Counted from the stretch's first letter, positions 38,101 through 47,221 are shown. The stretch: DNA of 64,000 bases from Cranoglanis bouderius (GCA_023630585.1 CM042560.1:5124001-5188000), one strand, 5' to 3'. The notes: generated by a model from the letters alone, not told the origin. Program-made: numbers and translations.

Positions 38101-39208
38101 GTAGCCACTCAGGCTGCAGGTCTAGGCCACAGTGCTAATGTAACCATTTGGCCTGCAGTTCTAACACACACTGCTACTCTAACCAAGCCAGCTGCAATTC
38201 TTGCCACCAGTACCTGTAACCAATCGGGCTGCAGATCTAGCCCCAATGCCAATGTAACCAGTCAGACTGCAGTTCCTACTCTCAGTACTACTGCAACCAG
38301 GCTGCAGTTTCTGCCCTCAGTGCCGCTGTATCCAATAATGCTGTAGTTCTAGCCCCCAGTGGCACTGTAACCAATAGAGCTGCAGTTCTAGTCCCCAGTG
38401 CCACTGTAACCTCTCTAGGAAGCTTTCACTCAAAACTCAAAACCAACATCTTAAGCTCTTTGAGTGATAGTGAATAGAGCTCAGAACATTTTATCTACGG
38501 TATAGTGGTTTATTTTAAAGTCATGGTTAGTATATGCTATTGGGAGTTAGTCAGTGTTATCAATTTGTAACCTGATCAACTAATTTCTTTCTTTCTATCT
38601 TTCTGTCTTTCTATCTATCTATCTATCCATCTATCTGTCTATCAGGTTTGAGCAACATCATTGGCATGATTGTCTACATATCAGCAAACGCCGGTGACCC
38701 CACCAAGAGCGACTCGAAAAAGAACAGCTACTCGTATGGCTGGAGCTTCTACTTTGGTGCTCTGTCCTTCATCATGGCTGAGATGGTGGGTGTCCTGGCC
38801 GTCCACATGTTTATCGACCGGCACCGTGAACTCCGGGCTGCCAACGCCCGGGCTGGAAGAGGCATTGCCACTGGAAACGCAGACTACCTGCACGGCTCGG
38901 CCATCACACGCATCCCCAGCTACCGCTACCGTTATCGGCGCCGCTCACGCTCCTCCAGCCGCTCCACGGAACCCTCACAGTCACGTGACACCTCTCCGCT
39001 GGGCCTCAAGGGCTTTGGAGCTCTGCCATCCACCGACATCTCCATGTACACTCTGACCCGCGGTGGAGCAGATTCGCTGAAAGCCACGCCCCCAGCCACC
39101 TACAACTCGGAGAGGGACCATAACTTCCTGCAGGTCCACAACTGTATCCAGAAAGACGCGAAGGACTCACACAGCAATGCTGCCAACCGTCGCACTACAC
39201 CTGTATGA
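24396..39208 (+). CDS. cacng2: Voltage-dependent calcium channel gamma-2 subunit (stargazin, TARP gamma-2), exons 2-4; exon 1 outside window
   Basis: Three spliced exons join in frame (84, 141 and 563 nt) and give 262 residues matching stargazin from the end of its first extracellular loop to the C-terminus. Family knowledge: TARPs are four-transmembrane auxiliary subunits of AMPA receptors that control trafficking, gating and synaptic anchoring at the postsynaptic membrane. Seen here: the rest of extracellular loop 1 (exon 2), TM2 and most of TM3 (exon 3), then the end of TM3, TM4 and a cytoplasmic tail with an Arg/Ser-rich block (RYRYRRRSRSSSRSTEPS) ending in the PDZ ligand TTPV (exon 4). 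The loop motif NFKGLCKQID and the tail favour gamma-2 over gamma-3, which I recall as AFRGVCKKIN. The tail is about nine residues longer than the human one, mostly just after TM4. Exon 1 (start codon, TM1, GLW motif) was not found and should lie upstream. The a or b teleost paralogue cannot be decided. Confidence 0.96.
24912..25070 (+). repeat. Teleost interspersed repeat fragment
   Basis: (TTCAA)n, TATATTTGTATAGTGCTTTT, GAAACCTTGAGAGGAACCAG and GGGAACCCATCCTCATCTGG form a block that recurs across fish genomes as I recall. Class (SINE or LINE tail) not assigned. Confidence 0.45.
25956..26016. repeat. (CA)/(TA)n compound microsatellite
   Basis: A CT tract, then (TA)n interrupted by GTATA words. 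Confidence 0.85.
26450..27105 (-). mobile_element. Tc1-like element remnant
   Basis: The sequence ACTAATACTTTGTTAAAGCA, CCCCACAGCATGATGCTGCC, ACCTTGGTGTCATTAGACCA and TTGCCAGATATTCCTGCAGC reads as reversed Tc1 transposase coding DNA with large internal deletions. No intact frame. Confidence 0.6.
27125..27905 (+). repeat. Degenerate minisatellite, ~70-100 bp units
   Basis: The words CAGAAGCACTATGTAG, CCTACTCACAGTTCCC and AAATGAAATTCGAAATGG, or close variants, recur in the same order at least seven times, with unit lengths from about 70 to 110 bp. Old and diverged. Confidence 0.6.
28972..29017. repeat. (GT)n microsatellite
   Basis: About 23 GT units. Confidence 0.95.
30007..30049. repeat. (GA)n microsatellite
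   Basis: About 21 GA units. Confidence 0.95.
31012..31419 (-). mobile_element. Tc1-derived element, 5'-truncated copy 1
   Basis: GGGAAGGCTTTCCACTAGAT, CATTAGTGAGTTCAGGCACT, GGTGTTCAGTGGGGTTG and the end TTTTGGCCATATAGTG then TA define a family also present at 47989-50003 and 52932-53380. In the 52932 copy the reverse strand encodes a Tc1 transposase C-terminus. Confidence 0.7.
31497..31541. repeat. (CA)n microsatellite
   Basis: About 22 CA units. Confidence 0.96.
32097..32173. repeat. (TG)n microsatellite abutting the cacng2 exon 3 acceptor
   Basis: About 38 TG units with a single TA interruption, ending 8-9 nt before exon 3. It takes the place of a polypyrimidine tract. Confidence 0.97.
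32182..32322 (+). CDS. cacng2: cacng2 coding exon 3 (TM2 and most of TM3)
   Basis: The exon is 141 nt, from the acceptor GTGAGCAG to the donor GTGAGT. It reads AVRASSIFPILSV, then ILLFMGGLCIAAS (TM2), EFYKSRHN, then IILSAGILFVSAG (start of TM3). The reading frame joins exon 2 (C plus GA gives Arg) and exon 4 (G plus GT gives Gly). The acceptor is unusual: the roughly 75 nt upstream are a nearly pure (TG)n tract with no polypyrimidine run. Retention of the following intron would hit an in-frame stop about 95 nt after the exon. Confidence 0.96.
32395..32893 (+). repeat. 39-bp minisatellite array 1 (about 13 units)
   Basis: Units such as GGGATAGGAACTGCAG then TTCGATTGGTCACAG then TGACACTG are 39 bp (a few 37-40). 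About 13 are present, starting 73 bp after the exon 3 donor. Because 39 is a multiple of three, long frames stay open on both strands with a 13-residue period. Confidence 0.92.
33651..35233 (+). mobile_element. Full-length Tc1-like transposon with long inverted repeats (inactive)
   Basis: The element is 1583 bp with TA on both flanks (33649-33650 and 35234-35235). Inverted repeats of about 200-220 bp begin CTAACCCCATTTCCATAAAA and end with the complementary sequence. The motif AAAGTTGGGA occurs at the outer and inner end of each repeat, the IR/DR layout with two binding sites per end. Confidence 0.92.
34008..35016 (+). pseudogene. Tc1-like transposase pseudogene
   Basis: Pieces of transposase are visible in several frames: a helix-turn-helix region (IAKRFRESGEISLRKGQGRK), the block LFQQDKARPHSACATAAW with the second catalytic Asp, RVRVLDWPASSPDLSP, and the C-terminus VEQLKSCIKQEWAKI to VTQR. 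After SPDLSP the codons for the usual I-E-N-V-W are missing (about 10 bp lost near 34836), which removes the catalytic Glu and shifts the frame. Stops also lie near the N-terminus. Confidence 0.88.
36161..37780 (-). mobile_element. Full-length Tc1-like transposon, IR/DR type (inactive)
   Basis: 1620 bp, with TA on both flanks (36159-36160 and 37781-37782). The inverted repeats are 240 bp each (36161-36400 and 37541-37780), with few mismatches. The binding-site-like motif GTGAGTACACCCCT occurs at the outer and inner end of each repeat. Confidence 0.96.
36406..37478 (-). pseudogene. Tc1-like transposase pseudogene (DD34K)
   Basis: Nearly the whole transposase is readable: helix-turn-helix pair (LSEDLKKRIVALHKDGLGYK through AKTIQRFNRTG), VLWSDETKINLFG with the first Asp, VFQHDNDPKHTSK with the second, and MSPDLNPIKHLWG, where the expected Glu is Lys (AAG, complement of 36592-36594). 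Counting from the second Asp, exactly 34 residues precede the Lys. An in-frame TGA replaces an expected Arg codon at 37224-37226 (fits CGA to TGA decay). A frameshift lies near 36770-36830. Confidence 0.93.
37800..38412 (-). repeat. 39-bp minisatellite array 2 (about 16 units), inverted relative to array 1
   Basis: Units such as AACCAATAGAGCTGCAG then TTCTAGTCCCCAG then TGCCACTGT are 39 bp. The reverse complement matches the array 1 unit at most positions (the core is ACTGCAG, ATTGG, CAGTGGCACTGGGG). Units at the left end are the most diverged. It ends about 230 bp before cacng2 exon 4. Confidence 0.9.
38646..39208 (+). CDS. cacng2: cacng2 terminal coding exon 4 (TM3 end, TM4, cytoplasmic tail)
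   Basis: The acceptor CTATCAG follows a (TCTA/TCTG)n microsatellite that serves as the pyrimidine tract. The exon completes TM3 (LSNIIGMIVYISAN), then has the loop AGDPTKSDSKKNSYSYGWSF, TM4 (FGALSFIMAEMVGVLAVHMF), and the tail. The tail has an Arg/Ser-rich block with likely CaMKII/PKC sites (by family knowledge), the conserved LQVHNCIQK segment and RRTTPV at the end, a class I PDZ ligand with a phosphorylatable Thr. After TM4 the copy carries an insertion rich in Ala, Gly and Arg (ANARAGRGIATGNADYLHG) where human has the shorter ATARATDYLQA. The stop is TGA at 39206-39208. Confidence 0.97.
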
Positions 39209-39975
39209 GCACCACAGAGACCAATACTGGCAGGGAGGGGAAGTGACTGAACATGGGCCAGAAAAAGAGAGACAGGGAACAAATGAGTGAGAGAAAGGAT
39301 GGAGAACCAGAACATGAGGGGTAATAAGGACTGGGGATACAAGACCTCTCTGAGTTGTGAGCTATTTGCAACAATGAATATGACTATGATGAGTTTCCAT
39401 GTTGAAAAAAAGTGAAAAAGTGAAAAATGTCCAAAAAAAGAGATAAAGAAAATGCATGATTTTCCCATCTACCGTAATTTAACGAGTTTTAAACCATGTT
39501 TCAAAAGAAGAGGAGCGAGTAATGGGGAGAAAGAGAACGAGAGAAACAGAAAAAAGAGACAGAGACATAAACAGGTGAAAGAGAGGGAGGGTGCAGTAGA
39601 CGATGAGCATTGTGAGTTTTAAAAGGTTTCTATTTTTTCAACTCTCTTCTCGGTCTCCAGGGCGACCTGTGACTCCGCCCCCTCCTCCCCGCCCACCTCC
39701 CACTTTACTTCCTGTATGTATCCATCTCATTCTTTTGCGCATTAATACTGTGAAGCGTTGTGGCCGAGGTGTACCCAGGGGAGAAAAAAAGACAAACCTG
39801 GATCCTGGCCACAACTTATAAGTTAATATATGTATTAATTATATATGAATATATAAATATATATATATGTTAATAAACCACAGATAGACTTCCCTGACGC
39901 AAGAGAAGGATGGAAAAAAAGACATAAAAAATGAGAACAAATCAAAAGTCAATAAAGTCGTCATGGAAACAAAAA
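39209..39975 (+). other. cacng2: cacng2 3' untranslated region (estimated extent)
   Basis: No conserved protein is visible after the stop. The stretch is purine-rich (AGAGA runs) and includes a C-rich patch near 39675-39710 and an AT-rich block. Two AATAAA hexamers occur, at 39872-39877 and 39951-39956, and the second is followed by a GT/T-rich stretch that suits cleavage. The end is an estimate; a distal site cannot be excluded. Confidence 0.5.
39951..39956 (+). promoter_or_regulatory. cacng2: Candidate polyadenylation signal of cacng2
   Basis: An exact AATAAA hexamer lies about 740 nt after the cacng2 stop, with a GGGTTTTATTGTG stretch 30-40 nt downstream as a possible U/GU-rich element. 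A second AATAAA is at 39872-39877. Confidence 0.45.
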
Positions 39976-40592
39976 AATTGGGGAATGGGTTTTATTGTGA
40001 CTCACTGGAGGAGAATAAAAAGGAAGTAGATGTTTTTGTAAACAGCATGCTAGTTTTGTTCAAAAGTGGTCTTGCTTATGCTCTACACCGTTTACAGTGA
40101 AAATGTGGAAGGGTTACATAGTCTAGGCTTTTTTGAAGCCAAAAGAGTCACTGTGCAATGGTTGCATAAGCGCTGACACTTATGTAACAACACACATGTA
40201 AGATGCGGCTCAATCAGCAGAAATGACATGATATGAAAGGACCAACTCATGCATATATAGTTATAAAATGTAAAGCTAATTATTTCATTTCAACTACTAA
40301 CAGTTTGATATTATTAAAAAAGAAATAGACAAGTGTCCAAGTTTAAGACAATACAGGATGTCAAACTGGCAGCTATAAGCTTCCCTTAACTGTTGGTAAC
40401 ATTATCCTCACACCTAGATGCAGTGCAAAACTAAAAAAAAGGAAAACTTAAGATGGTGGATCATGCCTTGACAGCTTTCGTCAACCGACAGGAAAATTGT
40501 GTAAATTTCTTTCTTTTTTTTTTTTTTTCTTTTCTTTAAACTTTAACAGGATTCATATTTTGACAAAATGCTGATTTAGATTTAGAGGTTAA
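39976..40592. other. Intergenic, nothing recognised
   Basis: AT-rich, with a (T)n run at 40503-40527. No gene, RNA or repeat identified. Confidence 0.5.
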
Positions 40593-41319
40593 AGGGATAA
40601 TTCACCAAAAAAATGAAAATTCTGTCATCAATTACTCACCCTCATGTCGTTCCAAACCCCATAAGACTTTCGTTCATCATTGGAACACAAGTGAAGACAT
40701 TTTTAATGAAACCTGGGAGATTTCTGTCTCTACATTTACAGTCCGTAAAAGTAATCCATGTTACTCCAGTGTTTTAATCCCAATTTTATCAAGCAATAAG
40801 TATGGTTTGAGTGCGCAGATGTTCTCGCGATACAACGGGACCCGGAATCGCTGTTTACAGCAGGGGAAGAGGGACGCTGTACACAAACTGAGTAACATAG
40901 AACAATCCTTGTAACAAAGATGTCTGCAGATTCCGACATAGAGGAGGAACTGCATTTTTTTGTCCGTTCCCGCGTCAACACAACACTCGTACGTCGTGGT
41001 CCTCTCGTGAAAGCGCGTGGGAGACCTATGCGGAAGTGAAGATATTTTGTGAATAAAGACTTAATTTTAGTTTTTTTGCACACACAAAGCATTCGTATCG
41101 CTTCATAAAATTGGGATTAAACCACTGGAGTCACATGGATTACTTTTACGATGCCTTTATGAACTTTTTGGAGCTTGAAAGTTTTGGTTACTGGACTGTC
41201 AATGTAGGGAAAAATGTCTTCATTTGTGTTCCGAAGATGAACAAAATTCTTTTGGGTTTAGAACGACATGAGGCTGAGTAACTGATGACAGAATTTTCAT
41301 TTTTGGGTGAACTATCCCT
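40593..41319. mobile_element. Kolobok-type non-autonomous transposon
   Basis: 727 bp. Inverted ends AGGGATAATTCACC and GGTGAACTATCCCT, with further inverted sequence (GAAAATTCTGTCATCA, CTCATGTCGTTCC). TTAA lies on both flanks (40589-40592 and 41320-41323), the target of Kolobok elements. Frames inside show no transposase. Confidence 0.8.
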
Positions 41320-41803
41320 TTAACTTCCTTTCTTATCATCTGGAGTAAGAATAGCCCTGTAATATAATGGGTTGTTTAGCTTTTCAGGATGGAGTCACTC
41401 TAAAATAGCTGCTATTGGTGTTCTCCCTTCAAATTCCCATTAGGTTATGTTATAACATAGTTATTATCCATTAAAAATAAGTTCATTGTCTTTCCCTGAG
41501 GCCATTAAATGCCAGTTGTGCACCTACGAACAAGTTGAAAACATGGCTGCGCATTGTTCGTATAGTACGAAATGACAGTCAGACAGAAGTCTGAAGCGAT
41601 CAGACACTGCTGCACTTTTCTACAGTGAAACTGTCAGATCTAGATGTCTTGATGAGCCTCAGTGGGTGGAATCGAGAGCGGGTCAGGCGCAGGTCGCTGG
41701 ACGTAGCGCAGCGATGTCACAGCTAGTCAGGTGTAGCCATTCTTCAAAAACGACCTATTATTAACAGAGTTTTAACATATGGGCTGTTAGGGAGTGTACA
41801 TGT

Positions 41804-41851
<48 letters not shown>

Positions 41852-42830
41852 CATGTGCCCTCATGGTTGATCACACCGCCCTGCAGGGAGACACATCAGG
41901 AGCTTTGATCCACACAACAGGAGAGAGAGCACGAGGGAAAGTGAACGAGAGAGAGAGATTGAGCACGCTCAGATTGCGCCTGCTTCCCTGTGGTCTAGTG
42001 AATCAGAGAGGGGTAAATGGGAAGTGTAAAATTAGAAAACATTCAGTCATAATGTCTGGCAAGCCGCAAGCCAAAAAACCAAAAAATGGATACGAACCGT
42101 TTCAGAAAACGGGGATATTTTTGGATTCTGACGTGAGCCAAGCATTCATCAACAAACAGAAAACTGTCACCAAGTCGGCTGTGAATTGATGTGTTAAGAA
42201 ATACAGCGTCAAATTTGTAAAAACAGACATTGTTTATTATGATTGACAGGTTACTCCACCAGTCCATGACTGATCCTGTCTAGTGGCTGCATGAAAGTTT
42301 CGTATGAAGTATCTGTTGCGAATGCGGTGACACTGCAGAGACACCTCCATGATGGAAAGGTGCATTAATACTTCACAAGAACGCCTTGCAGAGGCTTGCA
42401 GAAGGTTCCTTGCACAAGTGGGTCCCCTGCCACCATGGTCACTGCACTCCAAGCATGTTATCAGCATCATGATGAGTAAATCTGGAGTCACAAAAAAAAA
42501 AAAAAATCTTTGCAATCCAGGAATTGTCACCCTAAACTTTTATTTATTTATTTATTTATTTAAAATGTTGTTTAAAAAATTTTTCAGGCAAAGTGGAGCT
42601 AAAAATATCTGTATAGTATTTTTTTGTCACAGGAAAGTGTTCTTGCATCAAAAAATTAAGAACCTATCATGTTCAAATATGCAAAAAAACAAAACAAACA
42701 AAAAAAAAAAGCATATTCATAGAATCTGGACTGATGAAGTGTAGCTGCTTCTGTGGCTTTTTCTGTTGTCTAATTTGTTTTCATTCAGTCTTCTTCAAAA
42801 GCCATTTCATCCGAAGCCAATCTCAGGAAC
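41320..42830. other. Intergenic stretch with microsatellite and a small unexplained ORF
   Basis: It holds a (GT)n tract at 41806-41850, a purine-rich stretch, and a small ORF from 42051 (MSGKPQAKKPKNGYEPFQ onward, 45 residues to TGA at 42187). I do not recognise it. (TTTA)n at 42541-42563 follows. Confidence 0.4.
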
Positions 42831-42834
42831 ACTG

Positions 42835-43055
42835 AGCACTGAGCATGAGGTGGAAATACACTACCATGCACACATTCACTCACATCTAGGGGCAATTTAT
42901 AATCACCTATCCACCTACCAGCATGTTTGTAGGAGGAAACCGGAGAACCCAGAGTAAACCCACGTAGATACGGAGAGAACATCTCCACAAATCTCCACAC
43001 TGAACCAGGGACCTTGAAGCTGTGACGCACCACTAAATCACGCAATTTATTATTC
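42835..43055 (-). mobile_element. Old SINE with V-type core, reverse orientation
   Basis: GGGGCAATTTATAATCACCT, AGGAGGAAACCGGAGAACCC, CGGAGAGAACATCTCC and CAGGGACCTTGAAGCTGTGA match the order of a V-SINE-type core read in reverse. More diverged than the four Mermaid-type copies. Confidence 0.5.
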
Positions 43056-43822
43056 AGTAGAGGAAACTTTATTGTCTTCATAACAAGGTTTGAGTGACTA
43101 AAATATAGTCAGAAGTATAGCTTTTTTTTTTTAACAAACATACTAGTGGGAAATTGTTTTTGTGAAATTGTGAAGGTTGAGTGATCCTTTTAACCAGTTC
43201 ATTAAAAAAAACACAAAAAAAAACAACACAAAAACATATTCGGATAGTTTTCTAATTAAATTATTCAGTCTGTGAACTGCTGATGCTGTGTTATGGCAGT
43301 CAATGTAATATTGCCCTCTTATAAAATACTAAGTGGTATCAGATACTGCAAATCGAATAATAAAAGCCATTGAACATCAATAAAAGGCCAGCTGAGGAAA
43401 ATTAAGGAGGGTGAGATTGAATTTTAAAGGCGATTAGACTTGTGTTATAATCCTTAATACATTCCACTATGAGATGGTCTTTCAGTTCAGAACAAGATGT
43501 AATTATATCACAAGTCCAATGGCCTTGACTTAGTACTAGTGGACATTGAAAATGACCTAGATGATGGAAAACCTTCAGATATACAGTGACTATGGTGCTA
43601 CTACCACACTACCAGATATTGCTGTCTTCTGGTTCTCAATTAGCAACAATAAAAAGAACATAAAGCTGAACTCCCATGAGAGCTCACTCACGATGTGGAC
43701 TAAATGTTCCGGTGAGCTGAAGGAAAACCTGCTCTGTCTATCGCCAGTGAGGTTATAGGTAAGCTCTTGCTCCCTCTGTTGGCCATTATGATCAAAAAAG
43801 TGCAGAAAGGCCACGGAGTTTA

Positions 43823-43824
<2 letters not shown>

Positions 43825-43880
<56 letters not shown>

Positions 43881-43906
43881 GTGTGTGTGTGTGTGTGCAT
43901 GTGTGC
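43825..43906. repeat. (GT)n microsatellite
   Basis: About 40 GT units with GCGT and GCAT variants at the 3' end. Confidence 0.96.
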
Positions 43907-44261
43907 GTGCAGAATACTAATGCTCTTGTAATAGCAGACCATTGCTGCAGTCCGTGCTCTTATAGCACAGAGAAAGAAGGCGAAGAAAAAGAAAGCGCTG
44001 CAGAAATCAGCCACCTCGTAAGTCAGGAGTCATCTCGCAGGGTTGATTTCTATAATGCTGTCATTTTCCATGCCAATGAAGGGCTCAGGTTTGGACATTT
44101 ATGTCAGTCAAACATTCATTACTGTCATATCTTGAATAAAAATACACCCCACATATGTAAAGATTATATCCCAAGGTGAAACCTTTAGTCAAGTTACTGA
44201 ACACATGAATATTGGCTTTGAATATGAAACTGGAGGCAGCACGGCGGATTTAGCCAAGATA

Positions 44262-44660
44262 ACACACTTTAATTTATTTGGCAGACACTTTCATGGTAGC
44301 AATATGAGCACATATCTGAGCAGTTAGGAATTAAGGTTTGACTCAAGAGCCCTTGAGGGTCTCTAGAAATCCTGGGATTCTAACAACCTTCTGGTCACTA
44401 ACACTGAAATGTATGTTGAAATGTATGAGCTGTTGCTGCCACTGCCCCAAGCACAAAACTGCAGCTTTCTGGATAGGGTTCTGAACTCAAAGCCTTCTGG
44501 TGGCTTCAAATAAGAAACGAAATGCAGCTCTAAAGATTTAGCCAAAATAACACATTCATTTATTTGGCAAGCACTTTTATCCAACATAAAAGGCAGGTAC
44601 CAATCTAGGGATTCATTATTAAGAGTCTAGCCCAAGGACTGTACAGGTGGTCCAAGCATA
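44262..44660 (-). mobile_element. Reversed tRNA-derived SINE fragments
   Basis: TTTATTTGGCAGACACTTTC (44271) and TTTATTTGGCAAGCACTTTT (44557) are reversed SINE tails like that of the copy at 61857-62035. Between them are decayed head-like words (GATTCTAACAACCTTCTGGT). The Tc1 element at 44661 cuts the second copy. Confidence 0.5.
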
Positions 44661-45956
44661 TAGTCCCCTCCAAAAGTACTGGAATGGCAATTCTTTTGTT
44701 TTTGCTATACTCTAAATACATTTGGGTTTGAGATCAAAAGATGGATATTAGACAATAGATCAGAATTTCAGCATTAATTTCCTAATATTTACATCTAGAT
44801 GTGTTAAACAACTTACAACATGGATAGCACCTTTTTTTGAACATACATACTTTTCAAGTGATCAGAAATATTGGAACATGTGACTGGCAGGCGTTTGTCG
44901 TTGCCCAGGCTTGCTCTGTTAGATTGATTGTTTAAACAATGAATATCTATGAATATCTACTCTTGGTTTGTCGCCTGTGAAGACTGCATTTGTTGTTATA
45001 AAAGGATAAACCAACATGACCACAGAGCTGTCTATGAGAGAAAAGCAAGCCATTCTGAAGCTGAGAAAAGGGGAAATCAGTCAGAGCCATTGCCAAAGCA
45101 TTGGACATATTGGACAACAATTTGGAATGTCCTGAAAAACAAAGAAAACACTGGTGTACTAACAACAGGTCGGCCAAGTGAAACAGCAGCGATCGATGAC
45201 AAAAAAACTGTGAGAGCTGTGAAGAAAACCCCCAAAACAACAGTCACTGGCATTACCAACAACTACCTCAATCCACTATTCGAAGAAGACTTTGAGAGCA
45301 GAAATATAGAGGCCATAGCACAGCATGCAAACCACTGATCAGCAGCAGGAATCAGAAGGCGAGAATTCACAAACAAATACAGAGATGAGCCATAAACCTT
45401 CTGGAAACAAGATTAACCTCTACCAAAATGATGGAAAGGGCAAAGTGTGGAGAAAGAAAGGATCTGCTCTGATGCTGCAATGATCCAAAACATATGAGAT
45501 CATCGGTCAAGTACGGTGGAGGTAGTGTCATGGCGTGGGTTTACTGGCAAAGTCAATCACCAGAACTTAACCCAATTGAGCATGAATTTGAAGAGACTGA
45601 AGGGAGAAACCAACCAACCAAACAAAAAACACTGAAAGAAGCTGTGTTATAAGCCTAGAAAAGCATAACAAGAGAAAAATGCAACAGTGGATTGCCGGCT
45701 TGATGCAGTTATTGCAAGCAAGGGATATGTAACTAAATGTACGTATATTTTTGATCACCTAAAAATTGGGTAGTCTGTCACCAAAGGTCCCATGTTCTAA
45801 ATTGTTTAACACATCTAGATGTAAATATCAGGAAATGAAAGCTGAAATTCTGATCCATCATCTCATATTCATCTCTTGATCTCAAACCGAAAAAGTCTTC
45901 AGTGTATGGCAAAAACAAAAGAAGGCCTTGCCGTTCCAAACTTTTGGAAGGGACTG
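44661..45956 (+). mobile_element. Tc1-like element, internally deleted
   Basis: 1296 bp, with TA on both flanks (44659-44660 and 45957-45958). The ends TAGTCCCCTCCAAAAGTACT and CTTTTGGAAGGGACTG are inverted repeats, extended by CTGAAATTCTGATC-type sequence to about 110 bp. The transposase start is at 45016 (MTTELSMREKQAI in one frame) and SPELNPIEHEFEET near 45562 retains the catalytic Glu, but the frame is broken repeatedly and the middle is shortened. Confidence 0.88.
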
Positions 45957-46019
45957 TAGTTGAAGGACAAGGGAACAACAGTAGTCCTATTAGTAGTCCT
46001 GGGAGTAGTACTCCAACAT

Positions 46020-46945
46020 GAGAGGAAGATACCAATCCAAGCACATAGCTGAGCTGTTAAGGATAAGAGCCTTGCTCAAGGGCTGTACAGTTGCTCTCTG
46101 AAAAATCCTAGGATTTGTTCTCATACCCTTCTGATTACTAGCAAAAAACCTTAACCACTTAGCCCCAATTCCAGATTTAGAGCTGAGGTTCAAGGGCAAC
46201 AGTGGCATTCTGTCAGTCCTGAGATTTGAACTTATAACCGTGTAGTCACTAACACTGAAACTTATCTGGTGAGCTACCACTGTCTCAAGGGCCCAACAGT
46301 GTCTCTCTGGTGGTTCTGGGATTTGATCTCTAGCACAGAACCTTAACCACCAAGCCACCAAGAACACAATCCAAGGATATAGCCAAGCAGCTCATGGTCA
46401 AGGGTGCAACAGTGTACCTCTGGAAGTCTTGGGATTTGAACTCACAACATCCTGGTTTCTAAAACCAAAGAAAACTATTTAAGAACAGAATCCCAGCACA
46501 TGCTGAGCAGTTGAAAATTGCTCTGGCCCTACAGGGGTTCATTCACTGTTCTAGAACTCGCAGTCTATCAGTCACTAGCACAGAATTGTAAGCACTAAGC
46601 TACTAAGAACACAATATATACCAACCATTCTGGGTTAAGGATGTCACAGGGGACGCTGGCAATCCTTGGATAGTCAATAATACTGGAAACAGCTGAGTTA
46701 CCACTACCCCTAGCATACGATTCAAGAACAGAATCCATCATTAAACAGGTGACAATTGCTAAATGGCCCTGTAGCAGTTCTTTAAAAAACCTGGGACATT
46801 AACCCACAACCTTCTAGTCACGAACACAGAACCTTAACCACTGAGCTACCAAGAATACAATTCAAGTTATGTAGTTGAGGGTCAAGGGCACACCAGTGGT
46901 TCTCTGGCACTTTAGGGATTTGAACTCTGACTAGCACACAAGGCT
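46020..46945 (-). repeat. Satellite built of reversed tRNA-SINE-head-like units (~110-120 bp)
   Basis: The order CTCAAGGGC, CAACAGT, CTCTGG, GGGATTTGAACTC, ACTAGCA, AACCTTAACCAC, GAGCTACC, AAGAACACAATCCAAG repeats about eight times in 0.9 kb. GATTTGAAC is the complement of a tRNA-type B box (GTTCAAATC), and CCTTAACCACTGAGCTACC is the complement of an A box. This is a tandem array of head-like units rather than independent insertions, since no tails or target duplications separate them. Confidence 0.65.
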
Positions 46946-47010
46946 GGCTACAACGCCCTACATTTTCTAGGTTTGTGTCCAAAGCTTCCTCTATATCTCT
47001 GTCTTTCTTT

Positions 47011-47017
<7 letters not shown>

Positions 47018-47073
<56 letters not shown>
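47018..47073. repeat. (TC)n(AC)n microsatellite
   Basis: About 21 TC units run into about seven AC units. Confidence 0.95.
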
Positions 47074-47074
<1 letters not shown>

Positions 47075-47221
47075 TTGGGCTGGCTCACCCCCTGTAGTGG
47101 GACTCTCTGCACTCAGCGTCTGTCTGGCAAATCACAGATGGGATACGGCTGCTAATACTGGGCTTGGGAGCTCCCAACCTCACACTGAGTGTGTGTGGTC
47201 AGTCTTCTGTTTTCTGTTTTT

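Larger units (their letters stand above)
32323..38645 (+). other. cacng2 intron 3
   Basis: Bounded by the donor of exon 3 and the acceptor of exon 4. Two inverted 39-bp arrays and two full-length Tc1 elements account for more than half of it. The stretches 32895-33650, 35234-36158 and 38415-38580 hold nothing I recognise. A (TCTN)n microsatellite at 38586-38643 leads into exon 4. Confidence 0.85.

Noticed and set aside
39603..39821. 72-codon ORF with PPPPPRPPP after the cacng2 stop
   Set aside because: It lies in the 3'UTR, its Pro run is a C-rich patch, and no TARP carries such a segment as a separate exon.
40736..41092. 118-codon ORF on the - strand
   Set aside because: Wholly inside the Kolobok-type non-autonomous element; no transposase or host domain.
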